In this document: positions 8,277 to 13,499 of the stretch, in pieces
Layout of the letters: every line of letters starts with the position of its first letter
Position numbering within the stretch: position 1 is the stretch's first letter
From: Planctomycetota bacterium
Lineage (GTDB): Bacteria > Planctomycetota > Planctomycetia > Pirellulales > Thermoguttaceae
Direction of reading: 5' to 3'
Length of the DNA: 13,499 bases
Assembly: GCA_023621895.1 (NCBI GenBank)
Contig: JAMOAF010000651.1
Span: forward strand, 1-13,499
Made by a program: the position numbers and the translations under genes
The notes under the pieces: generated by a model
What the model saw: only the letters and a program-made list of their open reading frames with translations
Told to the model about the DNA's origin: nothing
The model's database searches: none

Positions 8277-8738
8277 CTTTCAGCGACTTCGTGGCCCGAA
8301 TCAGGCGGCGCCTTTCTCTGCGCCCGCGGCTGGAAACACAAGTGCCTCCCCCCCGGGGCCACGCGGCTCAACGACCTGTTGCGGTTCGGCCGTGAGCGAT
8401 CCGTTGTTTTGTCACTTGGACCTGCGTCCCAATAAAACCCTGTTAAACACGTTCGGAGGAGAAGGGTATCAATTTCGGGCAAACCCCCAGTTTGCCGAAC
8501 CTTGACGCCGTTGCCCCCCCTGGCGCAATCTCCGTTTGAGATGGTCGCCTGACTATAGGTTTCGGTTAATGACTGTGCCGACCGGGAACTTTTTTTCGAT
8601 TTTGCAGGCCTTCCGGATCTTGACGGACTCGACGGTTACACCGACAAACCGCGTAAGGCATCTTCCGCAAAGGAGTTAGCGCAAGCCCGGCGTTCTCCTT
8701 GCCCGCGGGACCGATTCTCACCGCCGCCCGCGCAACAA

Positions 8739-8797
8739 TCGGGCCCCGGAAGACAGAAGCCGTTTCCCCCCAGAAAGGCTTTGTCTTCGGGGCCCGA
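8739..8797 (-). terminator. Long GC-rich hairpin after the thioredoxin-fusion gene, probable terminator
   Basis: The arms 8739-8761 and 8777-8797 pair over about 21 bp (TCGGGCCCCG.. / ..CGGGGCCCGA) with two single-base bulges and a 15-base loop. It lies about 34 bases past the stop codon. The sequence after the stem on the minus strand is TTGTTGCG, not a real U-run, so this may be a weak terminator or an mRNA 3'-end stabiliser. Confidence 0.6.
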
Positions 8798-8830
8798 GTT
8801 GTAGCGTCAAGTTCTCCGGGCCGCGCTCGA

Positions 8831-10732
8831 TCAGCGGATCAATTTACGTAGTTCCGAATCGAGTTCCGCCACGTGGACGTTTCGGTTCACCACTTTTCCA
8901 CCCTGGTCGACGAGAATCATCGTCGGCAGGGTGTGGATTCCCAGTTCATTGGCCGGCCGGCTGTCGAGCCCGCCCTGCTCGTGAATCTGTTGCCATGGCA
9001 GAGGGTTCTGCGTAAGATATGACTTCATCTCTTGCAGGCTGCTGTCGACGTTCACCCCGATCACCTGGAATCCGGACTTGCCGTAGCGAATGGCGAGGTC
9101 TTTGAGGGCCGCCATGTCGGCCTTGCAGGGCTCGCACCAACTGGCCCAATACTGGATGACCACGACTTTGCCACGGTAGCCGGCCAGGTCGACCGTCTCA
9201 CCCGAGGGACTCTGGCCCTTGAAACGGATTTCGTTGCCAACGCAGTCGAGGCGTGTCCGCGCTCCGGCGGCCTTGCGGGCCTGCGACGACTCGGGGAATT
9301 TCGCGGCGATCTGGCCGTACCATTCCTTGGCCTTGTCTTCTTCGCCGGCGAATTCGTGGGCCATCGCAAGCTGTAGCATCGCCTCGGCCGTGTCCGGGCT
9401 GTCCGGATAGGCCTCGGCGAACTCGCGCAGATTGTCCAGCCACTCTTGGTGCACCTTGGCGAAGTCCATCGCGCTGGAGTTCTGCATCTTCAGCCCGTAT
9501 TCGGCGCTGAGCTTTCGAAACGCCACGTAGGCCTCGATTTCCGGGTCCTTCCCGTTCAGCGACGCGAGCAACGCGCCGAGCCGCTCGATGCCGGCCGGGA
9601 ATTCACCCGACTGGACCGCCGCGCTGACCGAGTCGGCCAACTGGCGAAGCCACAATGACTGCTCTTCGGCCGAGGCGGACTTGGCGGCGATCTCTTGCAG
9701 CAGGTTGGCACGGGCCTGGTGGTACTGGCCGCGCGCCGGGCCATCGGGTATCGTCCCGGCCTGCTGGTCCAGCTCCTGCAATTTGGCCAGCGCCGTCTGC
9801 AATTCTTCACTTGGCCCGCCCGACGGCATTTCCGGCTGGCGAATGACGGGCGGCTTATTGAAGAATTCGCCGCTCTCGGCGATCTCGTGCTGGCCATCCT
9901 CGACCGGGACGGGCAATTGGATCGCCCGCCACGTCTCGCCGACCTTGACGAGCGTGCCGATCTGCACTTGGCCGTTGACCCCGTCCGTTTCGGTGATCGC
10001 CACAACGTTCTCGTAAACCTGCAAGTCGTTGATCGAGCCGTTTGTGCCGGCGGGAACGGTGCCCGGCCGGCTAGCGCTGAATTGGACCCATTTTGTCGCC
10101 GGGCCAACCATGCGCTGTTTCTGCATGAGCCGCTGGAACTCTTCTTGCAGCCCAGTAAGCCTCTCCGTAAGCGATTTTGTCTTCTCCGCGCCCAGGCCAA
10201 GCGACTTCAGTTCGGCAGGCGACAGGGCGACGCGTACGAACCGCGCTACGTCTTTCTCGGCAAGCGCCGCCACGATTTCGGCCGACGCTTCCTCGGCGGA
10301 AATCGTCTTCCAATAATCGACCGTGCCATTCTCGTCGCGATCGATGCCCCAGCGGCTGCCGGCGCCATGGAACCAGCGATACTGGTCCGCCCGGTTGTTC
10401 CCGTTGCTGTCGATGTCGCGGTAAACCTCCAATCCGTCCTTGAAGTAGCGCCACTGGTCCACCACCCCATTGCCGTCAACGTCGACGAACAACCGCAGCA
10501 GCAGCCCGGCCGGCGACTCGATGGCCACGGCGGTCTTGCCGTCGACTTTTCGTGCGGAGATCTTGCATTGCGCCGCTTCGGCGGCGTCGGGCTGGTCGAT
10601 GTCCACGTCGCGATGAATCGGCACGTACTGCTTCAAAGCCTGCTCGGCGGACGGAAGCTCGGCCTGCGCCGGCAGGCCCGGTTTGCATAACATCACCAGG
10701 ATCCACGATCCCAGGACCAACAAACGTCTCAT
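8831..10732 (-). CDS. Secreted TlpA-type thioredoxin fused to EF-hand-like calcium-binding loops
   Basis: This 633-residue protein has a signal peptide (residues 1-24, ending AQA). At 84-92, 106-116 and 131-139 it carries three Asp/Asn loops of the type DxDxNGxxD (DVDGNGVVD, DIDSNGNNRAD, DRDENGTVD), each near Trp or Tyr, which look like EF-hand/dockerin-type calcium sites. The middle (about 145-490) is helical, with a coiled-coil-like part near 185-208 and TPR-like helices near 450-480 (AMLQLAMAHEFAGEEDKAKE). Residues about 495-633 form a TlpA/ResA-like thioredoxin domain. Its active site is WASWCEPC (Cys533, Cys536) and the cis-Pro is Pro603 in TLPT. Periplasmic TlpA-like proteins reduce disulfides, for example in cytochrome c maturation. 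AAGGAG lies 7 bases before the ATG at 10732. It stands alone, with a hairpin after it. The thioredoxin domain is certain; the substrate and the role of the calcium-like loops are not. Confidence 0.92.
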   Translation of the reverse strand: MRRLLVLGSWILVMLCKPGLPAQAELPSAEQALKQYVPIHRDVDIDQPDAAEAAQCKISARKVDGKTAVAIESPAGLLLRLFVDVDGNGVVDQWRYFKDGLEVYRDIDSNGNNRADQYRWFHGAGSRWGIDRDENGTVDYWKTISAEEASAEIVAALAEKDVARFVRVALSPAELKSLGLGAEKTKSLTERLTGLQEEFQRLMQKQRMVGPATKWVQFSASRPGTVPAGTNGSINDLQVYENVVAITETDGVNGQVQIGTLVKVGETWRAIQLPVPVEDGQHEIAESGEFFNKPPVIRQPEMPSGGPSEELQTALAKLQELDQQAGTIPDGPARGQYHQARANLLQEIAAKSASAEEQSLWLRQLADSVSAAVQSGEFPAGIERLGALLASLNGKDPEIEAYVAFRKLSAEYGLKMQNSSAMDFAKVHQEWLDNLREFAEAYPDSPDTAEAMLQLAMAHEFAGEEDKAKEWYGQIAAKFPESSQARKAAGARTRLDCVGNEIRFKGQSPSGETVDLAGYRGKVVVIQYWASWCEPCKADMAALKDLAIRYGKSGFQVIGVNVDSSLQEMKSYLTQNPLPWQQIHEQGGLDSRPANELGIHTLPTMILVDQGGKVVNRNVHVAELDSELRKLIR

Positions 10733-11007
10733 CGACGGACTCCTTAACTCAAAGGGGGAGCAATGTTCTGGTCAATTCGGCGCAGCCGGGCCCAGCCCCA
10801 GCGGACAAGGAAATGCCCGCTGCTGGCTCCCGCATCATCCAGAAAAGCCGGCGCCTGCCGGTGGCACCTCCGGCACACCTCTATTCTTCGGACGGCCGGG
10901 CTCTGTAACCTTATCCGATTAAGAGGAATTTTCCGATTGGAGAATCTGTATCGGGGGGGCATGAGCCGCGTGTCGGTGGCATGCATGAGGCGCTTCGGCA
11001 GTCCCCC
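10733..11007. other. Intergenic region between the divergent thioredoxin-fusion gene and tRNA-Ile
   Basis: It contains the ribosome binding site AAGGAG (10740-10745) of the minus-strand gene and probably its promoter. TCCGATT occurs twice, at 10914-10920 and 10932-10938, in the AT-richer part and could mark a regulator or promoter site, but no standard -35/-10 pair is evident. No gene is supported. Confidence 0.4.
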
Positions 11008-11035
11008 TTTACACTCGGCCGTCGTGGGGTATGCT
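11008..11035 (+). promoter_or_regulatory. Promoter of the tRNA-Ile gene
   Basis: TTTACA (11008-11013), a 16-base spacer and TATGCT (11030-11035) match a sigma-70-type promoter. The -35 box matches five of six consensus bases and the -10 box four of six. A start near 11042 would leave a leader of about 30 bases before the mature tRNA, a normal arrangement. Confidence 0.6.
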
Positions 11036-11073
11036 TAGAAAAAGAAAGTGCGTTGCGGGCAGCAACCCGCCGC

Positions 11074-11147
11074 GGGCGCATAGCTCAGTTGGTTAGAGCG
11101 CGTCCCTGATAAGGACGAGGTCCGAGATTCGAGTTCTCGTGCGCCCA
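11074..11147 (+). tRNA. tRNA-Ile (anticodon GAT)
   Basis: A full cloverleaf can be folded. The acceptor stem is GGGCGCA / TGCGCCC and the D arm is GCTC..GAGC with loop AGTTGGTTA. The anticodon stem CGTCC / GGACG encloses the loop CTGATAA, so the anticodon is GAT. The variable loop is AGGTC, and the T arm CGAGA / TCTCG encloses TTCGAGT. The discriminator base is A. CCA is not encoded, since the sequence continues TTT, so it must be added afterwards. It reads ATC directly. The gene stands alone here, not in a 16S-23S spacer. Confidence 0.97.
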
Positions 11148-11150
11148 TTT

Positions 11151-11183
11151 GACGCAAGTCCATTCTGAAATGTCACTTGCGTC
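11151..11183 (+). terminator. Hairpin just after tRNA-Ile, possible terminator
   Basis: GACGCAAGT and ACTTGCGTC form a perfect 9-bp stem with a loop of about 15 bases, starting 3 bases after the mature tRNA 3' end. There is no T-run behind it (CGTCTC follows), so it may act in 3' processing or as a weak terminator. Confidence 0.5.
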
Positions 11184-11240
11184 CGTCTCATTGGCCTTCC
11201 AGGCAATCGACGCGACCAGTCGATCACGCGTCTCCCCCTC

Positions 11241-11330
11241 GTGCGACGGGTCTCCCAGCCCATCTTTCCCGTAGGACGGGTCTCCAGGCCCGTCTTTCCC
11301 GTAGGACGGGTCTCCAGGCCCGTCGAAGGC
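11241..11330. repeat. Three tandem 30-bp REP-like palindromic units
   Basis: Units start at 11241, 11271 and 11301. The last two share their first 24 bases exactly (GTAGGACGGGTCTCCAGGCC and on) and the first is a diverged copy. Each unit contains GACGGGTC-TCCA-GGCCCGTC, an 8-bp stem with one G-T pair and a four-base loop, so each could form a stable hairpin. There are no unique spacers, so it is not a CRISPR array. Confidence 0.85.
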
Positions 11331-11340
11331 GCTATCCGGC

Positions 11341-11575
11341 CCCCACTTCACGGTGCGACGGCGCTGGCGTTTTGGTCATGGGGGCCTATTCGGTTCCGAC
11401 CAGCCGCAGTGGGGTGCGACAACCGCGTCGGGTCATCCCGCTCTACAGCACCCTATGGCGTGTAGGGTGGTCCAGAGCGGACGATTCCTCGGCGGTCCGC
11501 ATTGCCGCGGCACGCACCACCGGAGGAAACGTCGGCGGCACCACAACGCCAGCGCCGGCCCACCATGAAGCGGCG
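11341..11575. mobile_element. Possible MITE-like element bounded by 31-bp imperfect inverted repeats
   Basis: The sequences 11341-11371 and 11545-11575 are inverted copies, with 26 of 31 positions matching, including a perfect 13-bp block (CGGCGCTGGCGTT / AACGCCAGCGCCG). They enclose about 170 bases with no gene, including one 47-bp dispersed repeat and an internal imperfect palindrome (11438-11456 with 11462-11480). Size and layout fit a non-autonomous element. No target-site duplication was recognised, so it could equally be a cluster of palindromic repeats. Confidence 0.4.
11420..11466 (+). repeat. 47-bp dispersed repeat, copy 1
   Basis: It begins CAACCGCGTCGGGTC and ends GTAGG, and matches the copy at 11665-11711 at 38 of 47 positions. 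Its CCGCTCTACAGCACCCTAT part (11438-11456) is repeated in inverted form at 11462-11480 (15 of 19 positions), so it lies in a palindrome. Confidence 0.7.
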
Positions 11576-11664
11576 ATTGACGTTTATCCGTGCGCTCGGT
11601 GGGGCGACGCTCGGTTATCGGCCACGCGAACGTGTTCGGTGCCCGTAGACCGCCGCGGCTGGGC

Positions 11665-11711
11665 CAACCGCCTCGGGTCGGCCCGCTCTGCACCACCCTA
11701 CGGTCCGTAGG
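11665..11711 (+). repeat. 47-bp dispersed repeat, copy 2
   Basis: It begins CAACCGCCTCGGGTC and contains CCGCTCTGCACCACCCTAC. It runs into the next block of 30-bp palindromic units at GTAGG. The joining of the two repeat types here suggests they belong to one larger repeat family. Confidence 0.7.
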
Positions 11712-11760
11712 ACGGGTCTCCAGGCCCGTCTTTCCCGTAAAACGGGCTCCCCGCCCGCCC
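11707..11760. repeat. Second block of 30-bp REP-like units
   Basis: A full unit (11707-11736) contains the same 30 bases as the unit at 11271-11300. A diverged partner follows (GTAAAACGGGCTCCCCGCCC from 11737). The hairpin GACGGG..CCCGTC is intact in the first only. Confidence 0.8.
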
Positions 11761-12023
11761 TCTTCGCGTGGCCGCGTCCCCCGGTCGTCCGTTCTTTCGC
11801 CAACCCGCCCCTCCGGTCCCCGACACCGCCGATCTCCACGCGTTCCGCCGCCTGATCGGCGCCAATGCCGTCTCCCCCCGCTGTCGGCGGATCCGCAGGT
11901 CCGCCAGGTGAACATCCGTCACGTTGGACAGGTTTCGGTTGCGCGGCGCGGTAGTCTGGCGTTCTCTGCCCGGTGAGCGCCTGCGGAACTGTCGCGGCCG
12001 AACATATCCCCACTTTCGTGGCG

Positions 12024-12175
12024 AAAACATGGGACCCCGCCGCACCAGTCCCCCCCGCTCGCCACGGAAAAAAACGCCGCGCGAGACCTTAGTGACCTCC
12101 CGAACCCTGAACCCTGAACCCCGAACCCTGAACCCTCCCCGTACAGCACCGCGGTATCTCCCTAAAACATGGGAC
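12024..12175 (+). repeat. 12-bp direct repeat AAAACATGGGAC, two copies
   Basis: Exact copies lie at 12024-12035 and 12164-12175, 140 bases apart, flanking the heptamer tract. They may be the ends of a duplicated segment or short dispersed words; nothing beyond the 12-mer matches well. Confidence 0.5.
12102..12136 (+). repeat. Heptamer microsatellite GAACCCT x5
   Basis: Five uninterrupted 7-base units: GAACCCT, GAACCCT, GAACCCC, GAACCCT, GAACCCT. Only the third differs. It is a simple tandem repeat prone to slippage. It is in no credible gene, although minus-strand frames across it read as a GSGF-type peptide. Confidence 0.9.
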
Positions 12176-12283
12176 GAACGATGCCGGCTAGCTCTTGCGT
12201 GGGGGCCGCGCCCCGATGGAGGCCGATTTTCTGTGATCCGATCCCGGCGCAAATCTGCGCCAAAACAGTTTTCAGGTGTTCAT

Positions 12284-12297
12284 GTCAGAGCATTGAC
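12284..12297. promoter_or_regulatory. Operator-like inverted repeat, site 1
   Basis: GTCA-GAGCAT-TGAC has inverted 4-base half-sites. The wider form TGTCAgaGCATtGAC closely resembles site 2 at 12348-12360. It overlaps TTGACT (12293-12298), which could be a -35 box, so a bound protein could block transcription of the regulator gene. Confidence 0.4.
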
Positions 12298-12347
12298 TCG
12301 TATTTCTTTCGCCTTCTGTTCACATTACCATTATCATCTTAGAGTGT

Positions 12348-12360
12348 GTCAACGCATGAC
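12348..12360. promoter_or_regulatory. Operator-like inverted repeat, site 2, over the regulator's start
   Basis: GTCA-ACGCA-TGAC has the same half-sites as site 1 with a spacer one base shorter, and includes the ATG at 12356. WYL regulators commonly control their own operon, so this pair could be its autoregulatory operator. The half-sites are short and chance occurrence is possible. Confidence 0.4.
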
Positions 12361-13402
12361 CATCTGCCACGAGTCGCCCATGACACGGCAATGGATCCTC
12401 CTCCGTATCCTGTCGGCCCGGCGCTATGGCGCGACCGTCAAGGAACTGGCCGCCGAGCTCGAAGTGAGCGAGAAGACCGTCCGCCGCGACCTGGTCGCCC
12501 TGCGGGCGGCCGGGCTGCCGCTGGAGGAGACGGTGTTCGAACGCGGCTTGAAGCGGTGGCGGATCGACCTGGAACGGTGGCAGGCGCCGGTCGGGTTCGC
12601 GTTCGACGAGGCGGCCGCGCTGCACGTCGCCCGGCGGCTGCTCGAGCCGTTGGCCGGGACGCCCTTTTGGAGCGCGGCTCAATCGGCGTTGAAGAAGACG
12701 CGCGCCACGCTCTCTTCGGCGGCGCTCGACTATCTTGACCGGTTCGGCGAGACGTTCCACCGCACGCGATTCGGCGATCGCGACTACCGCGGCCACGCGG
12801 CCGTCCTCGACCAGCTCAACCAGGCCATCGACGACCGCCGCGCCGTCAAGCTCACCTACCAGTCGCTTCGGGCGACCGAACCGGTGACCTACACGATCCA
12901 TCCCTACGGGCTGGCGTTTCACCGCGGCGCGCTCTATCTGGTCGGCGGGGCGTCGAACCACGGGCAAATCCGCCACTGGAAGGTCGACCGGTTGCAAAAG
13001 GCCACGGCGACGCACGCCCGATTCGAGCGCCCGGCCGATTTCGACCTGGAGGAGCATTTCAAGGGTTCTTTTGGGGTCTATGAAGGGGGCGGCGACGTCC
13101 GCGTCCTCGTTCGCTTCTCGGCCGAGGTTGCTCGCTACGTCAGCGAATCGACCTGGCACCCCAGCCAGATCCTGACGCCGCAGAAAGACGGCGCCCTCCT
13201 GGCCGAATTCCAGCTCGACGGCACGCGCGAAGTCAAGGGGTGGATCTTGAGCTTCGGGCGGCACGCCGAGGTGGTGGCGCCGGAGGAGTTGAGGAGGGAG
13301 ATGGGGGAGGAGCTGGGCCAGATGGCGGCTCAATATGCGGATAGCTCCACACACGATCCCCAGGGGAAACAGGCGACCGCGCCACATGCCAGCCGCAAAT
13401 AA
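12356..13402 (+). CDS. WYL-domain helix-turn-helix transcriptional regulator
   Basis: This 348-residue protein has an N-terminal winged helix-turn-helix of the DeoR/HTH_11 type at about 11-60 (TVKELAAELEVSEKTVRRDL). A WYL domain follows at about 148-220 (LDQLNQAIDDRRAVKLTYQS, then GLAFHRGALYLVG), and then a C-terminal WCX-type domain at about 245-325. The eponymous Trp-Tyr-Leu is Leu-Tyr-Leu here (residues 193-195). WYL domains sense ligands, often nucleic acid or nucleotide signals, and such regulators frequently sit at the head of anti-phage and CRISPR loci. The ATG at 12356 leaves a short tail before RQWILLRIL, as I recall for related proteins; an ATG at 12380 is the alternative. Neither has a strong ribosome binding site. 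It starts an operon with the gene at 13433. Two operator-like repeats near its start suggest self-regulation. Confidence 0.93.
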   Translation: MTICHESPMTRQWILLRILSARRYGATVKELAAELEVSEKTVRRDLVALRAAGLPLEETVFERGLKRWRIDLERWQAPVGFAFDEAAALHVARRLLEPLAGTPFWSAAQSALKKTRATLSSAALDYLDRFGETFHRTRFGDRDYRGHAAVLDQLNQAIDDRRAVKLTYQSLRATEPVTYTIHPYGLAFHRGALYLVGGASNHGQIRHWKVDRLQKATATHARFERPADFDLEEHFKGSFGVYEGGGDVRVLVRFSAEVARYVSESTWHPSQILTPQKDGALLAEFQLDGTREVKGWILSFGRHAEVVAPEELRREMGEELGQMAAQYADSSTHDPQGKQATAPHASRK

Positions 13403-13432
13403 CGAGAACCTTTCGCGAGGTCAAGGACCGCG

Positions 13433-13499
13433 ATGAACGACGGTGCATTCAAAATTTTGACGGGACATGCCCCGTTCCCATGGCAGCGAGAACTCTATC
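13433..13499 (+). CDS. N-terminus of a probable Cas3-like DEAD/DEAH helicase (cut by window end)
   Basis: Only 22 codons are inside the window: MNDGAFKILTGHAPFPWQRE and then LY. An F..LTG..PFPWQ..L pattern at the extreme N-terminus is what I recall for CRISPR-associated Cas3 helicases of the I-U/I-G type, where it forms the Q-motif-like lead into the Walker A box. Walker A and all catalytic motifs would lie outside the window, so this is a resemblance, not a proof; another superfamily 2 helicase is possible. Support for a real gene comes from AAGGA about 6 bases before the ATG (13424-13428) and the 30-base gap after the WYL regulator on the same strand, which implies co-transcription. Cas3 unwinds and degrades target DNA after recruitment by Cascade. 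Confidence 0.55.
   Translation, partial: MNDGAFKILTGHAPFPWQRELY

Larger units (their letters stand above)
8264..8830. other. 567-base intergenic region between the BON and thioredoxin-fusion genes
   Basis: No coding frame here is convincing. The region holds the ribosome binding site of the BON gene at its left end and the long hairpin (8739-8797) of the thioredoxin-fusion gene at its right end. The promoter of the BON gene should lie between them. A TATAGT on the minus strand at 8552-8557 could be a -10 box, but no matching -35 hexamer sits at 16-18 bases, so no promoter is called. Confidence 0.5.
11148..12355. other. Gene-poor, repeat-rich region of 1.2 kb between tRNA-Ile and the WYL regulator
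   Basis: All frames here have composition typical of noncoding GC-rich DNA (Arg/Pro/Gly-rich products, no recognisable domain). The region holds the 30-bp palindromic repeats, the 47-bp repeats, the inverted-repeat-bounded element, the heptamer tract and the repeated 12-mer described separately. The stretch 11765-12020 shows no structure I can name; a decayed gene there cannot be excluded. The last 100 bases before 12356 are AT-richer and probably hold the promoter of the regulator. Confidence 0.6.

Noticed and set aside
8552..8580. Promoter of the BON gene with TATAGT as -10 box
   Set aside because: No acceptable -35 hexamer at 16-18 bases; one AT-rich hexamer alone is not enough.
10744..10986. 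Minus-strand 80-residue frame with a CRRCH heme-like motif
   Set aside because: A single CxxCH in an Arg-rich frame without signal peptide or ribosome binding site is most likely chance.
11241..11330. CRISPR array
   Set aside because: The 30-bp units are directly abutting with no unique spacers between them, so this is a tandem palindromic repeat.
11085..11351. Minus-strand frame with a DGPGDPSYGK repeat peptide
   Set aside because: It is the translation of the 30-bp palindromic repeats and the antisense strand of tRNA-Ile; a spurious frame.
11698..12252. Frames on both strands in the repeat region as hypothetical genes or a decayed gene
   Set aside because: They run through the heptamer tract and palindromic repeats, have no ribosome binding site and no recognisable domain; a remnant in 11765-12020 cannot be excluded but is not supported.
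11924..12355. Upstream extension of the WYL regulator frame to 11924
   Set aside because: The extension translates the heptamer repeat and the AT-rich promoter region; homologous sequence starts only near 12356.

Overview
The window looks like a chromosomal segment of a planctomycete, probably a member of the Pirellulales. This is inferred from the high GC content, from a TPR / TolQ-type / TolR-type / squalene-cyclase-fold gene set that I know mainly from that phylum, from a long secreted protein that joins EF-hand-like loops to a TlpA-type thioredoxin, and from the GACGGG..CCCGTC palindromes typical of intergenic DNA in these genomes. No 16S or other phylogenetic marker is present, so the assignment is provisional.

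Region 1 (1-6162, minus strand) is one tight operon, read right to left. It encodes an exported 998-residue TPR-repeat protein, an ExbB/TolQ/MotA-family proton-channel subunit with an N-terminal signal sequence, an ExbD/TolR-family subunit, and a large membrane-anchored protein with a terpenoid-cyclase-like alpha/alpha toroid domain that runs off the left edge. Gaps are 48, 6 and 2 bases. Together they suggest a Tol/Ton-like, proton-driven envelope machine with planctomycete-specific partners.

Region 2 (6163-8830, minus strand) holds two envelope genes that look monocistronic: a small lipoprotein-like protein and a secreted BON-domain protein. Each is followed by a clear intrinsic terminator. 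Region 3 (8831-10732, minus strand) is the TlpA-type thioredoxin fusion, which has a long GC-rich hairpin just past its stop codon.

Region 4 (10733-12355) carries a complete tRNA-Ile(GAT) gene on the plus strand with a recognisable promoter, then about 1.2 kb without a convincing gene. That stretch is filled with 30-bp REP-like palindromes, a 47-bp dispersed repeat, a possible MITE-like element of about 235 bp bounded by inverted repeats, a heptamer microsatellite and a repeated 12-mer.

Region 5 (12356-13499, plus strand) changes character. A WYL-domain transcriptional regulator is followed after 30 bases, behind a good ribosome binding site, by the first 22 codons of a protein whose N-terminus resembles CRISPR-associated Cas3 helicases of the I-U/I-G type. 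Two GTCA..TGAC operator-like inverted repeats lie around the start of the regulator. The window probably stops at the door of a defence locus. That is the most interesting lead here, but only 22 residues of the second gene can be seen.
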